Part shown: in pieces, positions 32,937 through 42,645 of the stretch
Numbering within the stretch: the stretch's first letter is position 1
Layout of the letters: each line of letters opens with the position of its first letter
Assembly: GCF_013337685.1 (NCBI RefSeq)
Contig: NZ_SUQN01000008.1
Location: 124,001-188,000 of the forward strand
Direction: 5' to 3'
DNA: 64,000 bases
DNA from: Citrobacter gillenii
Lineage (GTDB): Bacteria; Pseudomonadota; Gammaproteobacteria; Enterobacterales; Enterobacteriaceae
Notes under the pieces: generated by a model
Database searches by the model: none
Told to the model about the DNA's origin: nothing
The model's input: the letters and a program-made list of their open reading frames with translations, nothing else
Position numbers and translations under genes: made by a program

Positions 32937-33894
32937 TGCACTACTGAACGCGGGCCGTCAGACGTTAATGCTTGAACTCCAGGAAGCCAGCCGACTGCCA
33001 GAGCGCCTTGGCGATGACTTTGTTCGTGCCGCCAATACTATCATCCACTGCGAAGGCAAAGTGATTGTCTCCGGAATTGGTAAGTCTGGCCATATTGGCA
33101 AAAAAATCGCCGCGACCCTCGCCAGCACCGGCACCCCGGCATTCTTCGTGCATCCAGCGGAAGCACTGCACGGCGACTTAGGCATGATTGAAAGCCGCGA
33201 TGTGATGCTCTTCATTTCCTACTCTGGCGGCGCGAAAGAGCTGGATCTCATCATTCCGCGTCTGGAAGACAAATCCGTCGCGCTGCTGGCGATGACCGGA
33301 AAACCCACCTCGCCATTAGGTCTGGCCGCCAAAGCCGTACTGGATATTTCGGTTGAACGTGAAGCCTGTCCGATGCGTCTGGCACCCACCTCCAGCACCG
33401 TCAACACACTGATGATGGGCGATGCGCTGGCAATTGCCGTCATGCAAGCGCGCGGTTTTAACGAAGAGGATTTTGCGCGTTCTCATCCAGCCGGAGCACT
33501 GGGCGCTCGTCTGTTAAACAAGGTGCACCACCTGATGCGCCGCGACGACGCCGTACCGCAGGTGACGCTTACTACCAGCGTTATGGACGCCATGCTGGAA
33601 CTGAGCCGCACCGGTCTGGGTCTGGTGGCGGTCTGCGACGAGCAGTCTCTGGTGAAAGGTGTCTTTACCGACGGTGACCTGCGTCGCTGGCTGGTTGGTG
33701 GCGGCGCACTCAGCACGGAAGTACGCGAAGCGATGACCCCGAATGGCGTCACGCTGCAGGCACAAAGCCGCGCGATTGACGCCAAAGAGGTTCTGATGAA
33801 GCGCAAAATCACTGCCGCACCGGTGGTGGATGAAAACGGCAAACTCACCGGCGCAATTAACCTGCAGGATTTTTATCAGGCGGGCATTCTCTAA
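32929..33894 (+). CDS. gutQ: D-arabinose 5-phosphate isomerase GutQ
   Basis: GutQ interconverts ribulose 5-phosphate and arabinose 5-phosphate, the KDO precursor, and duplicates the role of KdsD. The 321 residues contain a SIS domain ([45 protein letters not shown]) and two C-terminal CBS repeats ending [23 protein letters not shown]. It ends tail-to-tail with norR: the two stop codons overlap at 33891-33894 and no terminator lies between. Confidence 0.96.
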   Translation: MSDALLNAGRQTLMLELQEASRLPERLGDDFVRAANTIIHCEGKVIVSGIGKSGHIGKKIAATLASTGTPAFFVHPAEALHGDLGMIESRDVMLFISYSGGAKELDLIIPRLEDKSVALLAMTGKPTSPLGLAAKAVLDISVEREACPMRLAPTSSTVNTLMMGDALAIAVMQARGFNEEDFARSHPAGALGARLLNKVHHLMRRDDAVPQVTLTTSVMDAMLELSRTGLGLVAVCDEQSLVKGVFTDGDLRRWLVGGGALSTEVREAMTPNGVTLQAQSRAIDAKEVLMKRKITAAPVVDENGKLTGAINLQDFYQAGIL

Positions 33895-35414
33895 TCCTTC
33901 AGTCCCAGACGCTTCGCCAGCCGATGCAGGTTGGCGACGTCGGTTTCCAGCGCCCGCGCGCTTGCCGCCCAGCTATGGTTATTCTGCGCCAGCGCCCGGC
34001 GGATCATCTCCCGCTGAAAAGACTCCGTGGCTTCGCGCAGATTGTGATTCTGCGGGATCTCCGCCATGACGTCGGCTTCAGCCTGCGGCGTATGCGCCTC
34101 TTCCTGTAAGGCAAAGTGCTGCGGCTCCAGCACCACTTCATCCCCTGCCCTTGTTGCCCTGGCCAGCACCACCGCACGATGAATAGCATGTTCCAGCTCA
34201 CGCACGTTACCCGGCCAACCGTAGCTCAGTAGATGGCGACGCGCACCAGGGCTTAGCACCACACGGGAAAGTCCCAGCCGCAGCCGGCACTGTTCGCAAA
34301 AATAACCCGCCAGCAAAACCACATCTTCACCGCGCTCACGCAGCGGTGGTACCGAAAGGGGAAAGACGCTCAGACGGTGGAACAGGTCGGCGCGGAAATT
34401 CCCGGCCAGCACCTCTTCGCGTAAATCACGGTTGGTGGCTGCCAGCACGCGAACATCCACCCGCAAGCTGCGATCGTCACCCACTCGCTGAATATCACCG
34501 TACTGCAACACGCGCAGCAGCTTGGCCTGCAACGCCAGTGACAGTTCGCCAATCTCGTCCAGGAACAGCGTGCCGTTGTCCGCCATTTCAAACTTGCCGC
34601 TACGGTTGCTGATGGCCCCGGTAAAGGCACCTTTCACATGGCCAAACAGTTCGCTTTCCGCGACGCTTTCTGGCAACGCGGCACAGTTAAGATACACCAG
34701 CGGATTCACCGCACGCGGAGAGCCTTCATGAATTGCTTTCGCCACCAGCTCTTTCCCGGTTCCCGTTTCGCCGCTGATTAAGACGTTAAGATCGGAGCCT
34801 GCCACAATTTCAATCTCTTTTTTCAGCTGCATCATATTAGGCGACAGGCCTATCATCTGCGTTTCCGTCACCTGTTCGAAAGCGGTGGACGAACCCGGCA
34901 GCATATTCTGGCTTTCCAGCTGTTCAATCAGCAGCGCATTGCTCAGCGCCCCCGCCGCCAGTGCGGCAATCAACCTAAGCTCTTCATCGCTGAAGACATC
35001 GAACTGATCTGGCTCCATACCATCCAGCGTCAGCGCGCCAATCAAATTTTGTCCGGCAAACAGCGGCAGCCCAATGCAGGCATGGACCTTCAGGCTTTCC
35101 TGGCCGGGGATCAGCCCATCGTACGGATCGGGCAAATCGCTGTCGGCTGGAAAACGCACCACGTCCCCGGCGCGGGCAATCGCTTCCAGACGCGGATGCC
35201 CCTCCAGCGTAAAACGTCTGCCGAGAACATCCTGCGCCAGCCCGTCGATCGCCAGCGGAATAAACTGTCGTGATTCATAGCGCAGCAGCGCCGACGCATC
35301 ACACTCCAGCACCTGACGCAGCGTCGTGATCAGGCGTTGAAAACGATCCTGATGCCCAATACCGCTTTGTAATTCAATGGCGATACCCGCCAGCACATCA
35401 ACGGAAAAACTCAT
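33891..35414 (-). CDS. norR: Nitric oxide-responsive sigma-54 activator
   Basis: NorR activates norVW when NO binds the non-haem iron in its GAF domain. The ATG at 35414 gives 507 residues (E. coli about 504). Residues proposed to hold the iron are all conserved: Arg75, Arg81, Asp99, Cys113 and Asp131. The AAA+ domain has Walker A GETGTGKE at 215-222 and the sigma-54 contact loop GAFTGA at 262-267; a Fis-type helix-turn-helix ends the protein. The frame continues 25 codons upstream through the NorR-binding repeats, so that extension is not credible. Confidence 0.96.
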   Translation of the reverse strand: MSFSVDVLAGIAIELQSGIGHQDRFQRLITTLRQVLECDASALLRYESRQFIPLAIDGLAQDVLGRRFTLEGHPRLEAIARAGDVVRFPADSDLPDPYDGLIPGQESLKVHACIGLPLFAGQNLIGALTLDGMEPDQFDVFSDEELRLIAALAAGALSNALLIEQLESQNMLPGSSTAFEQVTETQMIGLSPNMMQLKKEIEIVAGSDLNVLISGETGTGKELVAKAIHEGSPRAVNPLVYLNCAALPESVAESELFGHVKGAFTGAISNRSGKFEMADNGTLFLDEIGELSLALQAKLLRVLQYGDIQRVGDDRSLRVDVRVLAATNRDLREEVLAGNFRADLFHRLSVFPLSVPPLRERGEDVVLLAGYFCEQCRLRLGLSRVVLSPGARRHLLSYGWPGNVRELEHAIHRAVVLARATRAGDEVVLEPQHFALQEEAHTPQAEADVMAEIPQNHNLREATESFQREMIRRALAQNNHSWAASARALETDVANLHRLAKRLGLKD

Positions 35415-35424
35415 GGCTACCTCA

Positions 35425-35484
35425 TTGTCATTTTGACAATGCATATTGTCATATTGACAACAAAAAGCATAGTCATTTTGACAG
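35425..35484 (+). promoter_or_regulatory. Three NorR enhancer sites
   Basis: TTGTCATTTTGACAA (35425-35439), TTGTCATATTGACAA (35446-35460) and TAGTCATTTTGACAG (35470-35484) match the GTCA-N3-TGAC pattern of NorR. Three such sites are essential for norVW activation in E. coli. They lie between divergent norR and norV. Confidence 0.93.
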
Positions 35485-35536
35485 CTCATTTAGAGAGGTA
35501 AAACATTAAACTGTTATAAATCAATTAAATAAAAAG

Positions 35537-35554
35537 TTGGCACGCAACCTGCAA
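35537..35554 (+). promoter_or_regulatory. sigma-54 promoter of norVW
   Basis: TTGGCACGCAACCTGCAA has GG (35539-35540) and GC (35551-35552) exactly 10 bases apart, as required for sigma-54, and lies about 50 bases before the norV start and 53 bases after the last NorR site. Confidence 0.92.
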
Positions 35555-35605
35555 TAAGAAAAACATCTTTTTTAGAAACACGCTAAATTAATTACTGAGG
35601 TTGCT

Positions 35606-37054
35606 ATGTCTATTCTGGTTAAAAATAACATTCATTGGGTTGGCCAACGTGACTGGGAAGTTCGTGATTTCCACGGGACCGAATACAAAACGCTGCGCGG
35701 TAGCAGCTACAACAGCTATCTTATCCGTGAAGAAAAAAATGTCCTGATCGATACAGTAGACCACAAGTTTAGCCGTGAATTCGTGCAGAATCTTCGCAAT
35801 GAAATTGACCTGGCAGATATTGACTACATCATCATTAACCATGCAGAAGAAGACCACGCCGGTGCGCTGACCGAGCTGATGTCCTGCATCCCGGACACGC
35901 CGATTTACTGCACCGCTAACGCTATTGACTCCATCACCGGCCACCACCATCACCCGGAATGGAACTTCAACGTGGTAAAAACCGGTGACTCACTGGATAT
36001 CGGTAATGGCAAACAGCTGATCTTCGTTGAAACCCCGATGCTGCACTGGCCGGACAGCATGATGACTTACATGACCGGTGACGCCGTGCTGTTCAGTAAC
36101 GATGCTTTTGGTCAGCACTACTGTGACGAACGTCTGTTCAACGACGAAGTAGATCAGACTGAACTGTTCGAACAGTGCCAGCGCTACTACGCCAACATCC
36201 TGACACCGTTCAGCCGCCTGGTTACGCCAAAAATCACTGAAATCCTCGGCTTCAATCTGCCGGTTGACATGATTGCCACCTCTCACGGTGTGGTATGGCG
36301 CGACAACCCAACGCAGATCGTTGAGATGTACCTGAAATGGGCGGCGGATTATCAGGAAGACCGCATCACCATTTTCTACGACACCATGTCCAACAACACC
36401 CGTATGATGGCCGACGCCATTGCCCAGGGCATCAACGAAGTTGACCCGAATGTGGCAGTGAAAATCTTTAACGTCGCCCGCAGCGATAAAAACGAAGTCC
36501 TGACGAACGTCTTCCGCTCTAAAGGCGTGCTGGTCGGCACCTCCACGATGAACAACGTGATGATGCCGAAGATCGCCGGTCTGGTCGAAGAGATGACCGG
36601 CCTGCGTTTTCGCAATAAACGCGCCAGCGCCTTCGGCTCACACGGCTGGAGCGGCGGTGCGGTAGACCGTCTGTCCACGCGTCTGCAGGATGCCGGTTTT
36701 GAAATGTCCCTGAGCCTGAAAGCCAAATGGCGCCCGGATCTGGATGCGCTGGAACTGTGCCGTCAGCACGGTCGTGAAATTGCACGTCAGTGGGCGCTCG
36801 CGCCACTGCCGGAAACCAGCGTCAAAGCCGCAACCAAAGAGGAAGAGTGCGCCTGTGCCGCCGCCGCGGCCGCTGACCTTGGACCTTGCATGCAGTGCAG
36901 CGTTTGCCAGTGGATCTACGATCCAGAGAAAGGCGAGCCGCTGCAGGATGTCGCACCGGGTACACCGTGGAGCGACGTGCCGGAAAACTTCCTGTGCCCG
37001 GAATGTTCATTAGGCAAAGACGTCTTCGACGTACTGGCTACGGAGGCAAAATGA
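35606..37054 (+). CDS. norV: Anaerobic nitric oxide reductase flavorubredoxin
   Basis: NorV reduces NO to N2O under anaerobic conditions. The 482 residues (E. coli 479) comprise a flavodiiron beta-lactamase-like domain with the diiron ligands HAEEDH (His79, Glu81, Asp83, His84), a flavodoxin domain from about 255 ([17 protein letters not shown]), and a C-terminal rubredoxin with the two Cys pairs CSVC and CPEC. The linker is Cys/Ala-rich ([15 protein letters not shown]). It overlaps norW as ATGA. Confidence 0.97.
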   Translation: MSILVKNNIHWVGQRDWEVRDFHGTEYKTLRGSSYNSYLIREEKNVLIDTVDHKFSREFVQNLRNEIDLADIDYIIINHAEEDHAGALTELMSCIPDTPIYCTANAIDSITGHHHHPEWNFNVVKTGDSLDIGNGKQLIFVETPMLHWPDSMMTYMTGDAVLFSNDAFGQHYCDERLFNDEVDQTELFEQCQRYYANILTPFSRLVTPKITEILGFNLPVDMIATSHGVVWRDNPTQIVEMYLKWAADYQEDRITIFYDTMSNNTRMMADAIAQGINEVDPNVAVKIFNVARSDKNEVLTNVFRSKGVLVGTSTMNNVMMPKIAGLVEEMTGLRFRNKRASAFGSHGWSGGAVDRLSTRLQDAGFEMSLSLKAKWRPDLDALELCRQHGREIARQWALAPLPETSVKAATKEEECACAAAAAADLGPCMQCSVCQWIYDPEKGEPLQDVAPGTPWSDVPENFLCPECSLGKDVFDVLATEAK

Positions 37055-38184
37055 GCCGCGGAATTGTCATTATTGGTTCGGGCTTCGCCGCTCGCCAGTT
37101 AGTCAAAAATATCCGTAAGCAGGATGCGACTGTCCCGCTGACCCTGATTGCCGCTGACAGCATCGATGAGTACAACAAGCCCGATCTCAGCCATGTTATC
37201 AGCCAGGCACAGCGTGCCGACGACCTCACCCGCCAGTCGGCGGGGGAGTTTGCCGAACAGTTTAATTTGCGCCTGTTCCCGCACACCTGGGTGACCAACA
37301 TCGATGCCGATGCTCACGTAGTGAAAAGCCAGGACAAGCAGTGGCAGTATGACAAGCTGGTGCTGGCTACGGGGGCATCAGCCTTTGTACCGCCGGTAAC
37401 CGGACGTGAGTTAATGCTCACACTGAACAGCCAGCAGGAGTATCGCGCCTGTGAAACGCAACTGCGCGATGCGCAGCGAGTCCTGATTGTTGGCGGTGGT
37501 TTGATTGGCAGCGAGCTGGCGATGGATTTCTGCCGTGCCGGTAAAGCGGTGACGCTTATCGATAACGCCGCCAGCATTCTGGCCTCGTTAATGCCGCCAG
37601 AAGTCAGCAGCCGTTTACAGCATCGTCTGACCGATATGGGCGTACACCTGCTGCTGAAATCACAGTTGCAGAGTCTGGAGAAAACCAGCACCGGTATTCG
37701 CGCCACGCTCGATCGTAACCGCAGTGTAGACGTTGATGCGGTGATTGCCGCAACCGGTCTGCGTGCAGAAACCGCGCTGGCGCGTCGCGCCGGGTTAACC
37801 ATCAATCGCGGCGTTTGCGTTGACAGCTATCTGCAAACCAGCCACCCGGATATTTACGCCCTCGGTGACTGCGCAGAAATTAATGGTCAGGTCCTGCCGT
37901 TCCTGCAGCCGATTCAGCTCAGCGCGATGTATCTGGCGAAAAACCTGCTCGGCGGCAATGCCCCGCTGAAGCTGCCAGCCATGCTGGTAAAAATCAAAAC
38001 GCCGGAGCTGCCATTACACCTGGCAGGGGAAACCCAGCGTCGCGATCTGAACTGGCATATTGCGGCTGAAGCAGAAGGTATGGTCGCCAGAGGAATGAAC
38101 AGCGAAGGCCAACTGTGTGCCTTCGTGGTGAGCGAAGATCGTATGAAGGAGGCCTTCGCGCTGCTGAAAACACTGCCCGTGTAA
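37051..38184 (+). CDS. norW: NADH:flavorubredoxin reductase
   Basis: NorW passes electrons from NADH to the rubredoxin domain of NorV. The ATG at 37051 overlaps the norV stop by 4 bases and gives 377 residues, as in E. coli. Two dinucleotide-binding motifs are visible: [13 protein letters not shown] at the N-terminus (FAD) and [14 protein letters not shown] at about 145 (NADH); YALGDCAEI is the C-terminal FAD motif. A longer open frame upstream overlaps norV. A terminator follows. Confidence 0.96.
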   Translation: MSRGIVIIGSGFAARQLVKNIRKQDATVPLTLIAADSIDEYNKPDLSHVISQAQRADDLTRQSAGEFAEQFNLRLFPHTWVTNIDADAHVVKSQDKQWQYDKLVLATGASAFVPPVTGRELMLTLNSQQEYRACETQLRDAQRVLIVGGGLIGSELAMDFCRAGKAVTLIDNAASILASLMPPEVSSRLQHRLTDMGVHLLLKSQLQSLEKTSTGIRATLDRNRSVDVDAVIAATGLRAETALARRAGLTINRGVCVDSYLQTSHPDIYALGDCAEINGQVLPFLQPIQLSAMYLAKNLLGGNAPLKLPAMLVKIKTPELPLHLAGETQRRDLNWHIAAEAEGMVARGMNSEGQLCAFVVSEDRMKEAFALLKTLPV

Positions 38185-38271
38185 ACAATGTTGTGCCATT
38201 GCTTGTTTTATTAACCTCACGCACACGGATGTGCGTTGCCACTTGTCGGTATGCCCCGACTTGCTTTTCTT

Positions 38272-38297
38272 GCCCCGCCAGTCCCGGGGCTTTTTTT
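38272..38297 (+). terminator. norVW terminator
   Basis: GCCCCG (38272-38277) pairs with CGGGGC (38285-38290), followed by seven T. It separates norW from convergent hypF, whose stop is at 38302. Confidence 0.9.
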
Positions 38298-38301
38298 ATT
38301 T

Positions 38302-40536
38302 CTACGGCAATGCCCGCGCCGCGGCAATCACTCCCTGCCCCAGCGACAATCCTCCATCCCCAGCCGGTAAACGCTGCGGGAACAGTAACGTAAAGTCATG
38401 CAGATAAAACGCCAGACGGGCTGACAGCAAACGGTTATGCATCACGCCCCCGCTAAATACCAGCGTCGTAATACCGCGTAACTGTGCCTGTTGGCGCATC
38501 AGCGTGGCAAACCCACGCGCCAGCGCATCGTGGAAAGCCCAGGCGCGTTCAGGGGGAGTCGCCTGCCAGTTCAGCCACTGCTGCCAGAAAACCGCCAAAT
38601 CCAACTGGTTGTTGTTAAGCGGTATGGTGACCGGGTGTTCAACGCCTGCACATTGTGACGCTAACGCCTCCAGCGCACAGGCGGCCTCACCTTCATAGCT
38701 CAGGGATTGCGGTGCGCACTGCAGTGCGGCGGCAACGGCATCAAACAAGCGTCCACACGATGATGCCAACGGCGCGTTGATCCCACGCTCGATGGCACGA
38801 GCCAGTACGCTCCAGTTTTGCTGCTGCACAAACGCCGTTTCCGGATAACGCTGCCAGTCAGGCACAAAGCACAGACACTGCGCCAGCAGATTGCGCCACG
38901 GCTGTTTTGCCGCCAGATCGCCCCCCACCAGCGCCACCGCGGGCAAGCCACCCAGGTATTCGCATTCGCGATAATTCACCCGCAGGCACTCGCCGCCCCA
39001 CAGCGCTCCGTTTTCGCCCATGCCGATACCGTCCAGCGTCAGGGCAATGACATCGCCACCGTTCAACGGCCAGCCGTGCTCAGCCAGGCAGGCCGCAGCA
39101 TGCGCATGATGGTGCAGCACCGTTTCAATTGGCAACGTCATCTCACGGGCCCACTGGCTGGAAACGTAGCCAGGATGCGCATCGCAGACGATACGCTGCG
39201 GGGTAAAATCATAAATGTTCTGGATCAGATGCAGCGCATCGCGCCACTGATGCTGAATGCCGTCATCGCTCAGATCGCCCAGATGCTGACTAATCACCGC
39301 CTGTTCCCCCCGGATCAGACAGAACGTATTTTTCAGATCTGCGCCTAAGCACAGCATCGGCGGCACGTCGCGAAAACCTGGCGGCAGCGCCACGGCATCC
39401 GGCACGTAGCCTCGGGAGCGACGCAACATCTCCCCGCTTTCTCGCACCACGGAGTCATCCATGCGCTGCACAATTTCGCGGTTATGCAGCAAAAAGCCGT
39501 CGGCAATGTCGTGCAAATCGTCCAGCGCCTGCGCATTAGTAATGGCTGGCGGCCTGCCGCTAAGGTTGCCGGAGGTCATCACCAGCGGCCCCTTCATCTC
39601 CTGCAACAGCAAATGCTGTAACGGGTTGGCAGGCAGCATGACGCCGACCTCGGTAAGTCCTGGCGCAATCCCTTCGCACAGTGAAACCACATACTGTTTA
39701 TTGACCAACACGATGGGGGCAGCGGGCGTAGTCAGCAAACGCCGTGCCGCTTCTGGCAGTCCGTCATCCCCCGGCAGCATTACCGCCAGCGGTTTAACCG
39801 GGCGATGTTTACGCCGACGGAGTAGCTCCACAGCAGCGTCGTTGCGCGCATCACAGACCAGATGAAATCCACCAATGCCTTTAACCGCCACAATGCCACC
39901 TGCTTTCAACCGCGTAACCGCCGCCTGTAGCGCCGGTTCTTTTTCCGCTCGCTCGTCTGCGCTTATCCACGCCAGATGCGGGCCACACGCCGGGCAGGCG
40001 ACAGGCTGGGCATGAAAACGACGATCATACGGATCGCGATATTCAGCATCGCATTGTGGGCACAACGGGAATGAAGCCATGACGGTAAACGGACGGTCAT
40101 ACGGCATTGCGCGAATAATGGTGAAGCGCGGGCCGCAGTGGGTACAGTTGATAAAAGGGTAACGATAACGGCGTTCACCGGGGGTGTTCATTTCAGCAAG
40201 ACATTCAGGGCAGGTTGCAGCGTCCGGTACGATCTGCGTATTCATCGTTCCGCCAGCGCTTTGGCGGATGGAGAAATCTGCAGGTCGTTGTTGCCAGACA
40301 AACGGCGCACTCTCGACGCTATCAATCCGCGCCAGCGGCGGGCAGTGCTGATGCAGTTCGGCAATAAATTGCGCTGCGTCTTCGAGCAAACGCACCACCA
40401 CCCCGTCGCCGTCGTTACAGACGTCGCCATGCAGCTGTAGCCGCTGCGCCAGTTGCCAGACAAAGGGTCGGAACCCAACGCCCTGTACCTTACCGCGAAT
40501 GCGCAGCTCTACACCGGAGTGGTTGCTTAGTGTCAT
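38302..40536 (-). CDS. hypF: Carbamoyltransferase for hydrogenase cyanide-ligand synthesis
   Basis: HypF converts carbamoyl phosphate to the thiocarbamate on HypE that becomes the CN ligands of NiFe hydrogenases. The 744 residues (E. coli 750) begin with an acylphosphatase domain ([26 protein letters not shown]). Two zinc fingers (CPECLAEM...CTHCGPR and CPQCDAEY...CPACGPH), a YrdC-like domain and a Kae1-like domain with HHHAHAA follow. It is downstream of hydN on the same strand, with a BIME between, as in the E. coli hydN-hypF transcript. Confidence 0.97.
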   Translation of the reverse strand: MTLSNHSGVELRIRGKVQGVGFRPFVWQLAQRLQLHGDVCNDGDGVVVRLLEDAAQFIAELHQHCPPLARIDSVESAPFVWQQRPADFSIRQSAGGTMNTQIVPDAATCPECLAEMNTPGERRYRYPFINCTHCGPRFTIIRAMPYDRPFTVMASFPLCPQCDAEYRDPYDRRFHAQPVACPACGPHLAWISADERAEKEPALQAAVTRLKAGGIVAVKGIGGFHLVCDARNDAAVELLRRRKHRPVKPLAVMLPGDDGLPEAARRLLTTPAAPIVLVNKQYVVSLCEGIAPGLTEVGVMLPANPLQHLLLQEMKGPLVMTSGNLSGRPPAITNAQALDDLHDIADGFLLHNREIVQRMDDSVVRESGEMLRRSRGYVPDAVALPPGFRDVPPMLCLGADLKNTFCLIRGEQAVISQHLGDLSDDGIQHQWRDALHLIQNIYDFTPQRIVCDAHPGYVSSQWAREMTLPIETVLHHHAHAAACLAEHGWPLNGGDVIALTLDGIGMGENGALWGGECLRVNYRECEYLGGLPAVALVGGDLAAKQPWRNLLAQCLCFVPDWQRYPETAFVQQQNWSVLARAIERGINAPLASSCGRLFDAVAAALQCAPQSLSYEGEAACALEALASQCAGVEHPVTIPLNNNQLDLAVFWQQWLNWQATPPERAWAFHDALARGFATLMRQQAQLRGITTLVFSGGVMHNRLLSARLAFYLHDFTLLFPQRLPAGDGGLSLGQGVIAAARALP

Positions 40537-40575
40537 GTTGAATTCCCGCGATCGTGTATCCCTGAAATATCCCTT

Positions 40576-40652
40576 TGCCGGATGGCGGCTTCGCCTTATC
40601 CGGCCTACGTGTTATTGCCCTGTAGGCCTGATAAGCGTAGCGCTATTAGCGC
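40576..40652. repeat. BIME between hydN and hypF
   Basis: One REP reads TGCCGGATGGCGGCTTCGCC...ATCCGGCCTAC (40576-40608); the second reads TGTAGGCCTGATAAGCGTAGC (40621-). It lies inside the hydN-hypF operon. Confidence 0.85.
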
Positions 40653-40678
40653 AGGTATTTTACGCGGATTTTGGACAA

Positions 40679-41224
40679 TCAGAACAGCAAAGATGCGGTG
40701 GAGTCCAGTGCCGCACGACGGCGTTTTTCCGCGCTCAGCTGCTCCAGTTTATTGCGATCGACATAAATCAGCGCATGCGTCGGGCAGACTTCCATACAGG
40801 CAGGACCGGCTTCGCGATGGTGGCATAGGTCGCATTTGTTGGCTTCGGCTTTTTCAGCACGCACGTTCAGACCCGCGCCGCTGTTACGAATAACCGGACG
40901 GACAACCACTTCCATTGCGCCATAAGGACAAGCGACCACGCAGGTTTTACAGCCAATGCAGCGTTCCTGCATCACGTGGACAAAGCCTTTATCGCGGCTA
41001 ATTGCACCGTTTGGGCAGACGTTGGCACACGGCGCATCTTCACACTGACGGCACAGCGTCGCGGTAGAGACGTTAACGCCTTTGATCACGTGAATGCGCG
41101 GTAAAAAGGTTTCAGGGGTCAGCGATGCGCAGTCCTGGTTATCCTGATGGGATACCACGCAGGCCACTTCACAGGTACGGCAACCAATGCATTTATTGGC
41201 GTCTGCAATGATGAAACGGTTCAT
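40679..41224 (-). CDS. hydN: Electron-transfer ferredoxin-like protein HydN
   Basis: HydN is a four-cluster [4Fe-4S] protein that connects formate dehydrogenase-H with other partners and supports formate hydrogenlyase. The ATG at 41224 follows TGGAGAA and gives 181 residues, slightly longer than the E. coli 175. Cysteine motifs: CIGCRTCEVAC (N-terminal), CRQCEDAPCANVCP, CIGCKTCVVACP and CDLCHHREAGPACMEVCP. The frame stays open 14 codons upstream without homology. An upstream sigma-54-like element and a perfect palindrome suggest FhlA control. Confidence 0.95.
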   Translation of the reverse strand: MNRFIIADANKCIGCRTCEVACVVSHQDNQDCASLTPETFLPRIHVIKGVNVSTATLCRQCEDAPCANVCPNGAISRDKGFVHVMQERCIGCKTCVVACPYGAMEVVVRPVIRNSGAGLNVRAEKAEANKCDLCHHREAGPACMEVCPTHALIYVDRNKLEQLSAEKRRRAALDSTASLLF

Positions 41225-41262
41225 CAAATTCTCCAGCAATGACAGATTATCTGCCGAAGCAT

Positions 41263-41277
41263 TCATAAATCGTGCCA
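41263..41277 (-). promoter_or_regulatory. Candidate sigma-54 promoter of hydN-hypF
   Basis: On the minus strand TGGCACG (41277-41271) is a perfect -24 element; 4 bases later ATGA stands where TTGC is expected, so the -12 is poor. Context (E. coli hydN-hypF is sigma-54/FhlA dependent) supports it. Confidence 0.5.
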
Positions 41278-41332
41278 GAATTTAATGCACTGTTATTAAA
41301 GGATTTTTATTTTACTTCGCTGCAAAAATGCC

Positions 41333-41358
41333 TGTCATCGTCACTAGTGACGATGACA
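41333..41358. promoter_or_regulatory. Perfect 26-bp palindrome, probable FhlA site and/or ascG terminator
   Basis: The segment is a perfect palindrome whose arms read TGTCATCGTCACT. The arm shares TGTCAT and GTCATCGTC with the repeats between hycA and hypA (54035-54064). It lies 56 bases upstream of the candidate hydN -24 element, a normal enhancer distance, and just after the ascG stop, where on the minus strand GGCATTTTTGC follows it. Confidence 0.6.
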
Positions 41359-41368
41359 AATGACAGCA

Positions 41369-42382
41369 TCAGCGTGAAAGTGTCGGGGCAAGAGAGGCGC
41401 GAGGGATAAGCTCGCCGGTAAAGTTTTTCGCTGGCGTAAAGGCTCCGCCGTCCAGCATAAAGATCAGGCGTCCTATGGTTTCCTGGACCATCTCCGTGAC
41501 CGGGATTTTGACGCTGGCAAGTGCCGGAATGGTGTACGGCGCAAGGGCTATATCATCGAAACCAATCACCGACACCTGCGCGGGAACATTAATGCCCTGC
41601 TCGTCCAACTGCTTCATCGCGCCAATCGCCATATCATCATTGCTGGCCACCAGCGCGGTGAAATTCACCTTGCGTAAAAGTAAGGTTTTAACGCCTTCAG
41701 CGCCACAGGCTGGCGTCCATTTACCCTTCACAATCAAATCATTATTCAACGGAATGCCGTGCTGCGCCAGCGCGTCTTTATAACCGGAAAGTCGCTCCAC
41801 GCCGGTGGGCGAATCCATTGAGCCACTGATAAAAGCAATCTCGGTATGCCCGGCGCGAATCAACTGCGTGACGGCATTAAAGCTGGTCTGTTTTTGATCG
41901 CACCAGACGCAGTGGCTGGTGTTTTTACGCAGGCGTCGGTTAAGCACCATAATGGGCTGGGCGTGTGCATCGATAATCTCATCGATGTCATCCACACTGA
42001 GAAAACGCGGATAGATCATGACAGCATCACAGCGCAGGTCGAGCAGATATTGAATCGCCTGACGCTCTTCCTCGGCACTATGTTTACCGTCGGCAAGCAG
42101 AAGCTGGCGTCCTTTATCCTCCGCCATACGCGCAGTGTGAAATAGCAACTCGCTAAAATAAACGCCGTGATACAGGGTGTTGGTCACTACCAGACCCAGC
42201 GTCTGCGTGCTCTTCGCCGCCAGGCTGCGCGCCAGCAAATTGGGACGATAGCCACTCTCTTCAATAGCCTGGAACACGCGGTCTTTGGTCTCCTGGCTGA
42301 CGTAGCCGTTCCCCGAAAGCACCCGGGAAACCGTAGCTTTCGACACGCCAGCACGCTTCGCCACTTCCAACATCGTGGTCAT
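41369..42382 (-). CDS. ascG: LacI/GalR-family repressor of the asc operon
   Basis: AscG represses ascFB and in E. coli also binds the prpB region. The ATG at 42382 (MTTMLEVAKRAGVSKATVSRVLSGNGYVS) gives 337 residues (E. coli 336) and has AAGGG at a normal distance of 9 bases; an ATG 9 bases earlier sits directly against that ribosome-binding site. The helix-turn-helix and hinge (RPNLLARSLAAKS) are intact, and the C-terminal domain is periplasmic-binding-protein-like. It is divergent from ascFB. Its operator appears also upstream of the GH3 operon. Confidence 0.95.
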   Translation of the reverse strand: MTTMLEVAKRAGVSKATVSRVLSGNGYVSQETKDRVFQAIEESGYRPNLLARSLAAKSTQTLGLVVTNTLYHGVYFSELLFHTARMAEDKGRQLLLADGKHSAEEERQAIQYLLDLRCDAVMIYPRFLSVDDIDEIIDAHAQPIMVLNRRLRKNTSHCVWCDQKQTSFNAVTQLIRAGHTEIAFISGSMDSPTGVERLSGYKDALAQHGIPLNNDLIVKGKWTPACGAEGVKTLLLRKVNFTALVASNDDMAIGAMKQLDEQGINVPAQVSVIGFDDIALAPYTIPALASVKIPVTEMVQETIGRLIFMLDGGAFTPAKNFTGELIPRASLAPTLSR

Positions 42383-42469
42383 CTTACTCATCCCTTTTCA
42401 CGCAATGTGACGCAGTGTACTGCACCGTTTCACCGCTGTCCTTGCTGCTCAATCGCAGAACGCGTTATC

Positions 42470-42487
42470 TGGTGATCGTAGTCACAA
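42470..42487 (+). promoter_or_regulatory. CRP site in the ascG-ascF intergenic region
   Basis: GGTGATCGTAGTCACA matches the CRP consensus TGTGA-N6-TCACA with one mismatch. It lies about 70 bases upstream of the AscG operator and 160 bases before ascF, and could serve either divergent promoter. Confidence 0.75.
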
Positions 42488-42545
42488 ATACAAAAAATGA
42501 TCAAAATATAATCTTGCACAAATATCATAAATTAAACATGATTTT

Positions 42546-42561
42546 GTGGAACCGGTTTCCT
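42546..42561 (+). promoter_or_regulatory. AscG operator before ascF
   Basis: GTGGAACCGGTTTCCT contains AACCGGTT with flanking G-N...T-C, the GalR/LacI-type pattern reported for AscG. It is nearly the same as the site at 17078-17089. Confidence 0.75.
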
Positions 42562-42645
42562 ATCAATGTTTCATCATCACCAACATGAGACGAAAATAAA
42601 CGGTAAGACATTACCTACCCTACTGATAAAACAGGATTAAATCCG

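Noticed and set aside
36886-37050. Upstream extension of norW
   Set aside because: The extension is out-of-frame norV rubredoxin sequence; the FAD-binding N-terminus begins at 37051.
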